NCBI RefSeq assembly: GCF_004349145.1 | Contig: NZ_SMFO01000012.1 | Coordinates: 25,572 to 89,571, forward strand | DNA: 64,000 nt | Direction: 5' to 3' | Origin: Flavobacterium hiemivividum | Lineage (GTDB): Bacteria; Bacteroidota; Bacteroidia; Flavobacteriales; Flavobacteriaceae | In this document: in pieces, positions 51,049 to 58,939 of the stretch | How the letters are laid out: the number at the start of each line of letters is the position of its first letter | How positions within the stretch are numbered: position 1 is the first letter of the stretch | Program-made: the position numbers and the translations under genes | The notes under the pieces: generated by a model | Told to the model about the DNA's origin: nothing | Database searches by the model: none | Seen by the model: the letters and a program-made list of their open reading frames with translations, nothing else

Positions 51049-52413
51049 ATGAAAAAATCGCTGATTCAAAAATATAATGTTCCTGGTCCACGATACACCA
51101 GCTACCCAACAGTTCCTTACTGGAATGAAGCGGACTTTGTATATCAAAACTGGATCGATACTTTTAAAAAATCATTCACCCAAAGCAATTCAGAAGAAGG
51201 CATCAGTCTTTATATACATCTACCATTTTGCGAAAGCTTATGTACTTTTTGTGGTTGTAATAAACGCATAACTAAAAACCACACTTTAGAAAGTCCATAC
51301 ATAGAAGCTGTTTTAAAAGAATGGTCTTTATACTGTGAAATCTTAGATAAAAAACCCGCAATCAAAGAAATCCATTTGGGCGGAGGAACACCCACGTTTT
51401 TCTCTCCTCAAAACCTAGAGTATTTAATTGACGGTATTTTTTCATTAGCTACGAAGGCAAAAGACTATGAATTTAGCTTTGAAGGACATCCAAACAACAC
51501 GACGCACGAACATTTACAAAAGTTATATGATTTAGGGTTTAGAAGAGTAAGTTTTGGTGTTCAAGATTATTCTGAAAAAGTACAAAAAGCAATTCACAGG
51601 GAACAACCTTTTCACAATGTTGCTAAAGTAACTTTTTGGGCAAAGGAAATAGGCTACACTTCAATAGGTCATGATATTATTTTTGGACTTCCTTTTCAAG
51701 AAATTGAAGATGTAATCGATACTATCGAAAAAACAAAATCATTGCAGCCAGATCGCTTGGCTTTTTACAGTTACGCTCATGTGCCTTGGATAAAGGGTAA
51801 TGGACAACGTGGCTTTAAAGATGAAGACATTCCAAAAGACAATGAAAAGAGAAAGCTGTATCAAACAGGTAAGGAATTGCTTCAGGAAAACGGCTACCAT
51901 GAAATAGGAATGGACCACTTTGCCTTAAAAACCGATAGCCTATATGAAGCTTATGAGAACGGTAAATTGCACCGTAACTTTATGGGCTACAGTTCGTCAA
52001 AAACACAGTTAATGATTGGATTAGGCGTTTCTTCGATAAGTGATAGCTGGTATAGTTTTGCACAAAATGAGAAAAAGATAGAAGATTATTATAAAGTCTT
52101 GAAAATAGATAAATTACCTATTTTTAGAGGACACTTGCTAACCGATGAAGACCTTATCATCAGAAAACACATTTTAAATTTAATGTGTGAATTTGGAACT
52201 TCCTGGGCAGATACCTCAACTTATTTCAAAGAAATTCCAGAAGTTCTTATCCAACTGAAAGAAATGGAAAAAGATGGACTGCTAGAAATGCATAAAGAGC
52301 GTCTACAGGTAACCGAAAGTGGTAAGCCATACATTCGTAATATCTGCATGGCGTTTGACCTGCATTTAAAACGAAAAGCCCCAGATACTGCGCTGTTCTC
52401 CATGACAATTTAA
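51049..52413 (+). CDS. hemN: Oxygen-independent coproporphyrinogen III oxidase (radical SAM)
   Basis: The 454-residue enzyme makes protoporphyrinogen IX from coproporphyrinogen III without oxygen. The radical SAM cluster is in HLPFCESLCTFCGCNKR (CxxxCxxC plus the fourth conserved Cys). EIHLGGGTPTFF and RVSFGVQDYSEKVQKAIHR (overlapping parts) are family blocks, and the C-terminal HemN domain is present at full length, which favours true HemN over HemW. An FNR-type site lies upstream, fitting microaerobic haem supply for the cbb3 oxidase encoded next door. Confidence 0.94.
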   Translation: MKKSLIQKYNVPGPRYTSYPTVPYWNEADFVYQNWIDTFKKSFTQSNSEEGISLYIHLPFCESLCTFCGCNKRITKNHTLESPYIEAVLKEWSLYCEILDKKPAIKEIHLGGGTPTFFSPQNLEYLIDGIFSLATKAKDYEFSFEGHPNNTTHEHLQKLYDLGFRRVSFGVQDYSEKVQKAIHREQPFHNVAKVTFWAKEIGYTSIGHDIIFGLPFQEIEDVIDTIEKTKSLQPDRLAFYSYAHVPWIKGNGQRGFKDEDIPKDNEKRKLYQTGKELLQENGYHEIGMDHFALKTDSLYEAYENGKLHRNFMGYSSSKTQLMIGLGVSSISDSWYSFAQNEKKIEDYYKVLKIDKLPIFRGHLLTDEDLIIRKHILNLMCEFGTSWADTSTYFKEIPEVLIQLKEMEKDGLLEMHKERLQVTESGKPYIRNICMAFDLHLKRKAPDTALFSMTI

Positions 52414-52466
52414 TATTTTGGCTGCAGCCAAAGATCAAATCATTTGATGAAAATAATAAATACCAC

Positions 52467-52497
52467 AAAGGGTAGCCGTTAAAACGCTACCCTTTTT
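52467..52497 (+). terminator. Terminator after hemN
   Basis: AAAGGGTAGC (52467-52476) pairs exactly with GCTACCCTTT (52486-52495), followed by T. Confidence 0.88.
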
Positions 52498-52577
52498 CGT
52501 TGCTAAAATTAAGACTTGATTCTATGTGAATTATTGTCACAGATAAAATGCAACAATGGTAAACAGCGATTAAATAT

Positions 52578-53288
52578 CTAATTACAATGTGGAGTTCCCT
52601 GAATAAACAAACTGGTATTTGAAGGAGAAACATAAGGAATTCCCAATCCCAATCCTCTCAAAATAAATAAGACTCCAATTAAAACAGCAACATAGGGAAT
52701 CACTTTTTGAATTTTGTTTCGAATCGAAAGAGTCAAATACGAATTGATGTAGATCACACTACTCATCATGGGCACAGTCCCTAATCCGAATAAGACCATG
52801 TATAAGACTCCAAAACCAGCATTTTGCATGGCTATTGCTCCAAATAAGGCAACATAAACCATACCACAGGGCAAAAATCCATTTAATAAACCTATGGTGA
52901 ATAGCGACTTATAACTTTTGTTTCTAAATTGACTTCCTAAGGTTGCTTTCATTTTTGAAATTAAAACGAAAACAGGTTTTGAGAAGTTGTATTTTGCGAA
53001 AGTTTTCTCGGGAATCAAAATAACAGCAATCATTGCGACACCTATGAATATCGATAAATTTTGCTGGATTCCTGCCATAAAAAAACCTTTGCCTACTAAA
53101 CCGAAAATGAGTCCGATTGTTCCATAAGCAGTCAATCGACCAATGTGATAAGTAAAAATCTGAGTCACTTTTTTAGTCGGATTATTTCTATCGACAGGCA
53201 ACATCATAGCAATAGGTCCACACATTCCTATGCAATGAAAACTACTGATTAGACCGAAAAAAAAGGCTGTATATAACATTTGACTCAA
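52578..53288 (-). CDS. TauE/SafE-type membrane protein of the cbb3 locus
   Basis: The 236-residue protein has about six membrane helices of the sulfite exporter TauE/SafE type. The first reads AFFFGLISSFHCIGMCGPIAMM, with the HCxxMCGP motif seen in family members that accompany cbb3 oxidase and copper-handling genes. GFLPCGMVYVAL is the second conserved segment. It may help supply copper for the oxidase; substrate is not shown. It is the last gene of the operon, 47 nt after fixH. Confidence 0.87.
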   Translation of the reverse strand: MSQMLYTAFFFGLISSFHCIGMCGPIAMMLPVDRNNPTKKVTQIFTYHIGRLTAYGTIGLIFGLVGKGFFMAGIQQNLSIFIGVAMIAVILIPEKTFAKYNFSKPVFVLISKMKATLGSQFRNKSYKSLFTIGLLNGFLPCGMVYVALFGAIAMQNAGFGVLYMVLFGLGTVPMMSSVIYINSYLTLSIRNKIQKVIPYVAVLIGVLFILRGLGLGIPYVSPSNTSLFIQGTPHCN

Positions 53289-53335
53289 ATGTTTGAAAGT
53301 CGAATATCAGAACTACTGAAATTCTAACTTCATGA

Positions 53336-53785
53336 CTAATTAATGTAAATTGTTTCCTTTGTTAAGTACTCCTTGCCGTCGTATTGCCATTCCATATTAA
53401 TGTCCCATCGACCGCCTACCAAATTTGATTTAGGTATGAGCAAAGATGGATTAGATAACGAAATTGACGTTTCAAAATCTAATTTTTTGTTAGACGGTCT
53501 ATAAAGGGACACTTTTCCTTTAATCTTATTTGGAATAAAAACAGCTGGAAAAACGATCGTTATTCCGGCCGCAGTTTCTGTAATTACAGGTTTCTCAGCT
53601 AAATCTTCCGCGTTTTGTACCCGTTTCATCTCTTTCCCAAAAACAGCATCTTTCTTGTAATATTCTTCGACAACCAATTCATTATCATATTTTGAATTTG
53701 ATTGTACCTTAATAACAAAATATAATATAAAACTGATGAATAATGCGATAGCAATTGCAATTCCTGTTCCCCAATTTATTTTCAT
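53336..53785 (-). CDS. ccoH: FixH/CcoH-family protein
   Basis: The 149-residue protein has one N-terminal membrane helix (about residues 6-26) and a periplasmic beta-rich domain with YDNELVVEEYYKKDAVFGKEM and GRWDINMEWQYDGKEYLTKETIYI (overlapping parts), typical of FixH. It assists cbb3 oxidase assembly. It follows ccoG in the operon with a 121-nt gap and precedes the TauE/SafE-like gene. Confidence 0.87.
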   Translation of the reverse strand: MKINWGTGIAIAIALFISFILYFVIKVQSNSKYDNELVVEEYYKKDAVFGKEMKRVQNAEDLAEKPVITETAAGITIVFPAVFIPNKIKGKVSLYRPSNKKLDFETSISLSNPSLLIPKSNLVGGRWDINMEWQYDGKEYLTKETIYIN

Positions 53786-53906
53786 AATACAAAGCCAACT
53801 AACCCATAAAAGGTAATTCTCGATGGCAGATGAGAATGTTTATTATTAATTATTCTATAGGTAATTTATACCCTAACTCAGATAAAGTCATACCAAACCA
53901 ACCTTT

Positions 53907-55325
53907 TTATTCGAAATTTCTAGGGCTTAAAAAATTAGTTGAACTAGTTACCACTTTCCTATCGCCTTCGTAAACTTCAATTTTCAGTGTTGTTTTATCA
54001 CTTTCTAATAAAACTTCATTAATTTCTACAAACAAAGTTCCGTTACTCATTCCTTGTTTTGGCACTTTTATAGACTGGTTTCCTACCAATTTTAACGTTC
54101 CTTTAATTCCTGCTAATTTGAAATGAACGTCTTTAAAATCATTATTAGTTTTATTAATGATTTTATAAGTATAGATATTGCTGATATTGTCTCCTTTGTG
54201 CTGAAACAATTGTCCCGGCAGTCTTAAAATGGTCGCTTCAACATCATTGCGTAAAAACAACAAACCAATTAATATACCGACTAAAATAGCCAACATAGCA
54301 GTATATCCTTTCATTCTAGCCGTGAATTTAAACGGCGCTTTTTTCTCTATTTCGTCTTCAGATGCATAGCGAATTAATCCCTTTGGCAATCCTACACTCT
54401 CCATTATTACATCACATTCATCAATACAAGCTGTGCAGTTGACACATTCTAATTGCGTCCCGTTGCGAATGTCAATTCCCGTAGGACAAACATTGACACA
54501 TTGTTTACAATCGATACAATCCCCTTTTCCAGCAAGTTCTCTGTCCTCATTTTTCTTGAATTTTGCACGGCCTACTTCTTTTTCACCACGTACAAAATCA
54601 TAAGCTACGTTTATTGATTTATTGTCTAAAAGAACACCTTGCAATCTTCCGTAGGGACAGGCGATAATACAAACTTGTTCTCTAAACCAAACAAAGACGA
54701 AATAGAATACTCCCGTAAAAATAGATAAGGCTATTAATGTACTTAAATGACTAGAAGGTCCTTCTTCAATCATTCTTATCAACTCATCGCTACTAATCAC
54801 ATAAGCCAGGAAGACATTAGCAATAAGGAAAGAAATTATTAAAAAGATAGTCCATTTGAATGCCTTCTTTTTTATTTTTTCGCTATTCCATTCCTGTTTT
54901 TCTAATCTAATTTGAGCACCTCTATCTCCTTCAATCCAAAATTCGATTCTTCGAAAAACCATTTCTAAAAATATGGTTTGCGGACAAATCCAACCACAAA
55001 AAATTCTTCCAAAGATGACCGTAAATAAGATGACAAAAACGATACCTACAATCATAAAGAGCACGAATAAATAAATATCCTGCGGCCAAAAAGGAAATCC
55101 AAAAATATTAAATCGCCTTTCCAGAATGTTGAACATCATGAACTGATTGCCATTCACCTTTATAAAAGGATTGGCAATCAAAATAATCAATAAAAAATAA
55201 CTAACCCATTTTCTATATTCCCAAAATTTACCCGAAGGTCTTTTGGGAAATATAAATTTTCTATTGCCTTCATCATCGATGGTACCAATGGTATCTCTAA
55301 AAGCTTCATCTGGTAACTTTGACAT
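53907..55325 (-). CDS. ccoG: Cytochrome cbb3 assembly protein CcoG (polyferredoxin)
   Basis: The 472-residue membrane protein has about five helices, the motif RIFCGWICPQTIFLEMVFRR, and two 4Fe-4S ferredoxin motifs (CIDCKQCVNVCPTG and CVNCTACIDECD). The C-terminal FixG Ig-like domain occupies about residues 360-470. CcoG is a Cu(II) reductase that supports copper insertion into the oxidase. The N-terminus is long and soluble. It is 47 nt downstream of ccoP. Confidence 0.95.
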   Translation of the reverse strand: MSKLPDEAFRDTIGTIDDEGNRKFIFPKRPSGKFWEYRKWVSYFLLIILIANPFIKVNGNQFMMFNILERRFNIFGFPFWPQDIYLFVLFMIVGIVFVILFTVIFGRIFCGWICPQTIFLEMVFRRIEFWIEGDRGAQIRLEKQEWNSEKIKKKAFKWTIFLIISFLIANVFLAYVISSDELIRMIEEGPSSHLSTLIALSIFTGVFYFVFVWFREQVCIIACPYGRLQGVLLDNKSINVAYDFVRGEKEVGRAKFKKNEDRELAGKGDCIDCKQCVNVCPTGIDIRNGTQLECVNCTACIDECDVIMESVGLPKGLIRYASEDEIEKKAPFKFTARMKGYTAMLAILVGILIGLLFLRNDVEATILRLPGQLFQHKGDNISNIYTYKIINKTNNDFKDVHFKLAGIKGTLKLVGNQSIKVPKQGMSNGTLFVEINEVLLESDKTTLKIEVYEGDRKVVTSSTNFLSPRNFE

Positions 55326-55372
55326 TATTTCTGTTTTTTACTGGTCTAATTATTCACCTATAGTAACGTCTA

Positions 55373-56260
55373 CTATTGTGCAACCTCTTCAACCCATACT
55401 TCTCCTTCAGCAGCTTTTGCGTCTGCAGGATTACTACCCTTCAAAGATAATATGTAACTTGCTATTTTCTGAATTTCTTTTGGTTTCAAAGTTCCTTTCC
55501 ACGCAATCATTCCTTTACCATCACGTCCTCCATTAGTTATGGTGTGAAATATTTCTTTTACTCCGCCACCTAATATCCAATTTTCATCGGTTAAGTTAGG
55601 ACCTATTTGACCTCCACCATCAGCTCTATGACAAGCAGCACAATTAGTCGTATAAAGTGTTCCTCCTTCTGCTATTTCAGCAGGATCTGTTAGCACGCTT
55701 ACCGTTTTCTCATCCATTAAATCTGGAGCCGTTTTCATATACTCTGCCACATCAATTTTGGCTTGAGCCAACTCTTTTTTAAGTTCCATTTCTTGATTAT
55801 CACCGTCCATGATTTCAAATCGAACTAAATAAATTGCCGAAAAAAGTATACAACCATAGAATAAATAAACCCACCATGGCGGTAAATTATTATCTAATTC
55901 CTTGATACCGTCATAGTCATGATTCAGTAACAAACCTGCCTCATTTTCAATTGGCTCAGTTCTGGTTAGCTTTTTCATCAGTTTTTGATACCATTCTCTA
56001 TCCTGAATACTTGCGTTAGCAACTTCATCTACTTTTACTTTCTCCTCAGCGGTAAGCATCTGATAAGTAATATTATTAATTGCAGTTACCGTAATTTCGA
56101 TCGCTATTAATAGAAATAAGAATACGAACATAAATACCGAAACCATCGGGTATTTTACAAATGCTGGGGTATCTCCTGAGTCGATAAAATATTCCATGAC
56201 ACCAAGAATGATGAAGAAAATTACCGGTACTCTGAAATATGCTGGATTTAATTTTTTCAT
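55373..56260 (-). CDS. ccoP: cbb3-type oxidase subunit CcoP (single haem c motif)
   Basis: The 295-residue protein has two N-terminal membrane helices, a soluble linker, a third helix with the CcoP signature LPPWWVYLFYGCI, and a C-terminal cytochrome c domain with CAACH (about residues 206-210). Proteobacterial CcoP has two CxxCH motifs; only one is present here, with no second Cys pair elsewhere. It passes electrons to CcoNO. It follows ccoQ by 24 nt. Confidence 0.93.
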   Translation of the reverse strand: MKKLNPAYFRVPVIFFIILGVMEYFIDSGDTPAFVKYPMVSVFMFVFLFLLIAIEITVTAINNITYQMLTAEEKVKVDEVANASIQDREWYQKLMKKLTRTEPIENEAGLLLNHDYDGIKELDNNLPPWWVYLFYGCILFSAIYLVRFEIMDGDNQEMELKKELAQAKIDVAEYMKTAPDLMDEKTVSVLTDPAEIAEGGTLYTTNCAACHRADGGGQIGPNLTDENWILGGGVKEIFHTITNGGRDGKGMIAWKGTLKPKEIQKIASYILSLKGSNPADAKAAEGEVWVEEVAQ

Positions 56261-56284
56261 TGTAATTATTTTGAAATTATACTA

Positions 56285-56455
56285 TTAATTATCGTCCAAG
56301 GGCATTTGACTCAGTTCATCAATTTTATCCTTTTTATAGGATACCACCCATAAACCCAATCCCACAAAGAAGAAAAAGAAAATTAACAAAGACAGTATCG
56401 GATAGATTTCAACTCCGGCGATCGTCTCCATGTTGTGTTTTATTTGTTCAAACAT
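56285..56455 (-). CDS. ccoQ: cbb3-type oxidase subunit CcoQ
   Basis: This 56-residue ORF begins MFEQIKHNMETIAGVEIYPI, has one membrane helix (about residues 20-40: LSLLIFFFFFVGLGLWVV), and ends in a polar tail, KKDKIDELSQMPLDDN. It is in the right place for CcoQ: 5 nt after ccoNO and 24 nt before ccoP. CcoQ stabilises the core complex. It is easily missed because of its length. Confidence 0.88.
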   Translation of the reverse strand: MFEQIKHNMETIAGVEIYPILSLLIFFFFFVGLGLWVVSYKKDKIDELSQMPLDDN

Positions 56456-56460
56456 GACGT

Positions 56461-58650
56461 TTAGTTTTTAGTATTATCTTTTACTTTAATATCTGTTCCA
56501 AGTCTTTGTATGTATGCAATTAAAGCAACAATTTCTCTTTGACGCATCGGAACAAATTCTTCTCCTCTTGCGGCCGCCTTCTTCTTACTGTTTTCATAGC
56601 TTTTCACAAAGTCAGGGTCTGCATGAAGGTTATCTTCAATTTGTTGCGATTGTTCGTTAATCGAATTCTTAGCGTTTGCAACTTCAGCATCAGTATAAGG
56701 AACACCTAATTGTTGCATCACTTTCATCTTTCCTTCAATATCTGAAATATCTAAAGCACTATTGTCAAACAACCATTTGTATCCTGGCATGATAGAACCT
56801 GCCGAAGTACTTTGTGGATTCCACATGTGGTTAAAATGCCAATTGTCGTTATACTTTCCACCTACTCTTAATAAATCTGGACCAGTACGTTTTGATCCCC
56901 AAAGGAATGGATGATCGTATACAAATTCACCAGCTTTTGACTGTGGTCCATAACGTTCCACCTCACTTCTAAACGGACGTACCATCTGAGAGTGACAACC
57001 CACACAACCTTCACGGATGTATAAATCACGTCCTTCTAATTCTAATGGAGAATACGGTTTTACACTTGATATGGTTGGAATATTAGATTTCACCATTATA
57101 GTAGGAACAATTTGGATAATCCCTCCTATTAAGATTGCCACTGTTGCCAGTATTGTTAACTGAATCGGTTTTCTTTCTAACCAAGGGTGGAATTTCTCTC
57201 CTTTAATTCGCCCGCTGCTAATTTTTTGTAATTCTGGAGCCTCAGCTAATTCATCTTCGATTTTTGCATTTGCTCTAACTGTTTTTATAATATTATAAGT
57301 CAAAACAAACATTCCGATAATATACAATGTACCTCCGATAGCTCGCATCCAATACATTGGCATAATCTGCGTCACCGTTTCAAGAAAGTTACCATAAGTT
57401 AATGTACCGTCAGGGTTGAACTGTTTCCACATAGAAGCTTGTAAGAAACCAGCAACATACATTGGAATCGTATAAAGTACAATCCCAAGGGTTCCAATCC
57501 AAAAGTGAAAGTTTGCCAATTTCATAGAAAACAAAGGCCCTTTTGTCATTCTTGGTATCAACCAATAAATCATACCAAAAGCCATAAATCCATTCCACGC
57601 TAGTGCACCTACGTGAACGTGTGCAACGATCCAATCTGTAAAATGCGCAATTGCATTTACATTTTTAAGAGACAACATTGGACCTTCAAAAGTTACCATT
57701 CCGTAACCGGTAATTGCAACTACGAAGAATTTCAATACAGGATCTACACGCACTTTATCCCAAGCACCACGTAAGGTTAATAAACCATTGATCATTCCTC
57801 CCCAAGAAGGTGCCAATAGCATTATTGAAAACACTACACCTAAATTTTGTGCCCAGTTAGGTAAAGCAGAATATAATAAATGGTGTGGTCCTGCCCAGAT
57901 GTATAAAAATATTAGGGACCAAAAGTGAACAATCGACAATCGATAAGAATATACTGGACGATTTGCAGCTTTAGGAACAAAGTAATACATCAATCCTAAA
58001 AACGGTGTCGTCAAGAAAAAAGCTACGGCATTATGACCGTACCACCATTGCACTAAAGCGTCTTGAACTCCAGCATAAACGGAGTAACTTTTCATTGCTG
58101 AAACTGGAATCGACAAACTATTGAAGATATGCAATACCGCTACCGTCACGAAAGTGGCTAAATAAAACCAAATAGCAACATATAAATGACGTTCTCTTCT
58201 TTTTAAAATCGTACCGATCATATTGATACCAAAAACAACCCAAATCAATGTAAGAACAATATCAATAGGCCATTCTAATTCAGCATATTCTTTTGAAGAT
58301 GTATATCCCAACGGTAAAGTAATCGCTGCCGCAACAATTATTAATTGCCATCCCCAGAAATTTAAGTTACTCAAAAAGTCACTGTACATTCTCGCCTTCA
58401 GTAAGCGCTGTAAAGAGTAATAAATCCCGGCAAACATTGCGTTTCCAACGAAAGCAAAAATAACGGCATTAGTATGTAAAGGCCTTAATCGACCAAAACT
58501 CAACCACGAAACACCATCTGTTAGGTTTGGGAATAAAAATAAAGTTGCTAATAATAAGCCGACGGTCATTCCCACTATTCCAAAAACAATGGTAGCGTAA
58601 ATGAACTTCTTTACAATTTTGTTGTCATAATAAAACTGCTGCATTTCCAT
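56461..58650 (-). CDS. ccoNO: Fused cbb3 oxidase catalytic and monohaem subunits (CcoN-CcoO)
   Basis: The 729-residue protein joins the 12-helix haem-copper subunit CcoN (about residues 1-450) to CcoO. The CcoN part has QDALVQWWYGHNAVAFFL and IVAHVHVGALAWNGFMAF, which carry haem and Cu ligands. The CcoO part, behind its own helix, has EGCVGCHSQMVRPF at about 546-559, the haem c site. Fusion of N and O is typical of Bacteroidota. This is the terminal oxidase used at low oxygen. It lies 2 nt downstream of ccoS. Confidence 0.96.
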   Translation of the reverse strand: MEMQQFYYDNKIVKKFIYATIVFGIVGMTVGLLLATLFLFPNLTDGVSWLSFGRLRPLHTNAVIFAFVGNAMFAGIYYSLQRLLKARMYSDFLSNLNFWGWQLIIVAAAITLPLGYTSSKEYAELEWPIDIVLTLIWVVFGINMIGTILKRRERHLYVAIWFYLATFVTVAVLHIFNSLSIPVSAMKSYSVYAGVQDALVQWWYGHNAVAFFLTTPFLGLMYYFVPKAANRPVYSYRLSIVHFWSLIFLYIWAGPHHLLYSALPNWAQNLGVVFSIMLLAPSWGGMINGLLTLRGAWDKVRVDPVLKFFVVAITGYGMVTFEGPMLSLKNVNAIAHFTDWIVAHVHVGALAWNGFMAFGMIYWLIPRMTKGPLFSMKLANFHFWIGTLGIVLYTIPMYVAGFLQASMWKQFNPDGTLTYGNFLETVTQIMPMYWMRAIGGTLYIIGMFVLTYNIIKTVRANAKIEDELAEAPELQKISSGRIKGEKFHPWLERKPIQLTILATVAILIGGIIQIVPTIMVKSNIPTISSVKPYSPLELEGRDLYIREGCVGCHSQMVRPFRSEVERYGPQSKAGEFVYDHPFLWGSKRTGPDLLRVGGKYNDNWHFNHMWNPQSTSAGSIMPGYKWLFDNSALDISDIEGKMKVMQQLGVPYTDAEVANAKNSINEQSQQIEDNLHADPDFVKSYENSKKKAAARGEEFVPMRQREIVALIAYIQRLGTDIKVKDNTKN

Positions 58651-58652
58651 AA

Positions 58653-58844
58653 TTAATTCTGTTTTTCTTCTGTTGTTTGTATTTCCTTTTTGGAGGCAAT
58701 CTTGAGTTCATCGTCGAATAACATTCGGACTGATGGAGTATAATCATCGTCATATTGACCACTTCTTACTGCAACTAGAAATGCAATAAAAAAAGCTATA
58801 GCAACAACTATACTGATCGAGATTAATAAATAAATGACACTCAT
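58653..58844 (-). CDS. ccoS: cbb3 oxidase assembly protein CcoS
   Basis: With the ATG at 58844 the protein is 63 residues: one membrane helix (about 3-25, IYLLISISIVVAIAFFIAFLV) and the CcoS motif AVRSGQYDDD followed by a short polar tail. CcoS is needed for cofactor insertion into CcoN. The frame is open to a TTG at 58865, but that overlaps the -7 box TAACTTTG (58863-58870), so the ATG is preferred. It opens the ccoS-NO-Q-P-G-H operon. Confidence 0.9.
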   Translation of the reverse strand: MSVIYLLISISIVVAIAFFIAFLVAVRSGQYDDDYTPSVRMLFDDELKIASKKEIQTTEEKQN

Positions 58845-58862
58845 ACCTATAATTTGTGTTTG

Positions 58863-58870
58863 CAAAGTTA
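58863..58870 (-). promoter_or_regulatory. -7 promoter box of the ccoS operon
   Basis: The minus strand reads TAACTTTG, an exact TAnnTTTG match, 18 nt before the ATG at 58844. No -33 element is present. Confidence 0.7.
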
Positions 58871-58891
58871 AATTCCTCTTTCTATATATAA

Positions 58892-58907
58892 TATGACAAT
58901 TGTCATA
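58892..58907. promoter_or_regulatory. CRP/FNR-type operator of the ccoS operon
   Basis: TATGACAATTGTCATA is a perfect 16-bp palindrome. Its centre, 58899.5, is 36.5 bp from the last base of the -7 box, identical to hemN and ccoI. It lies in the 74-nt gap between ccoI and ccoS. Confidence 0.8.
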
Positions 58908-58939
58908 CTTCCTTCGATCTTGTTAATATTTATATAAAA

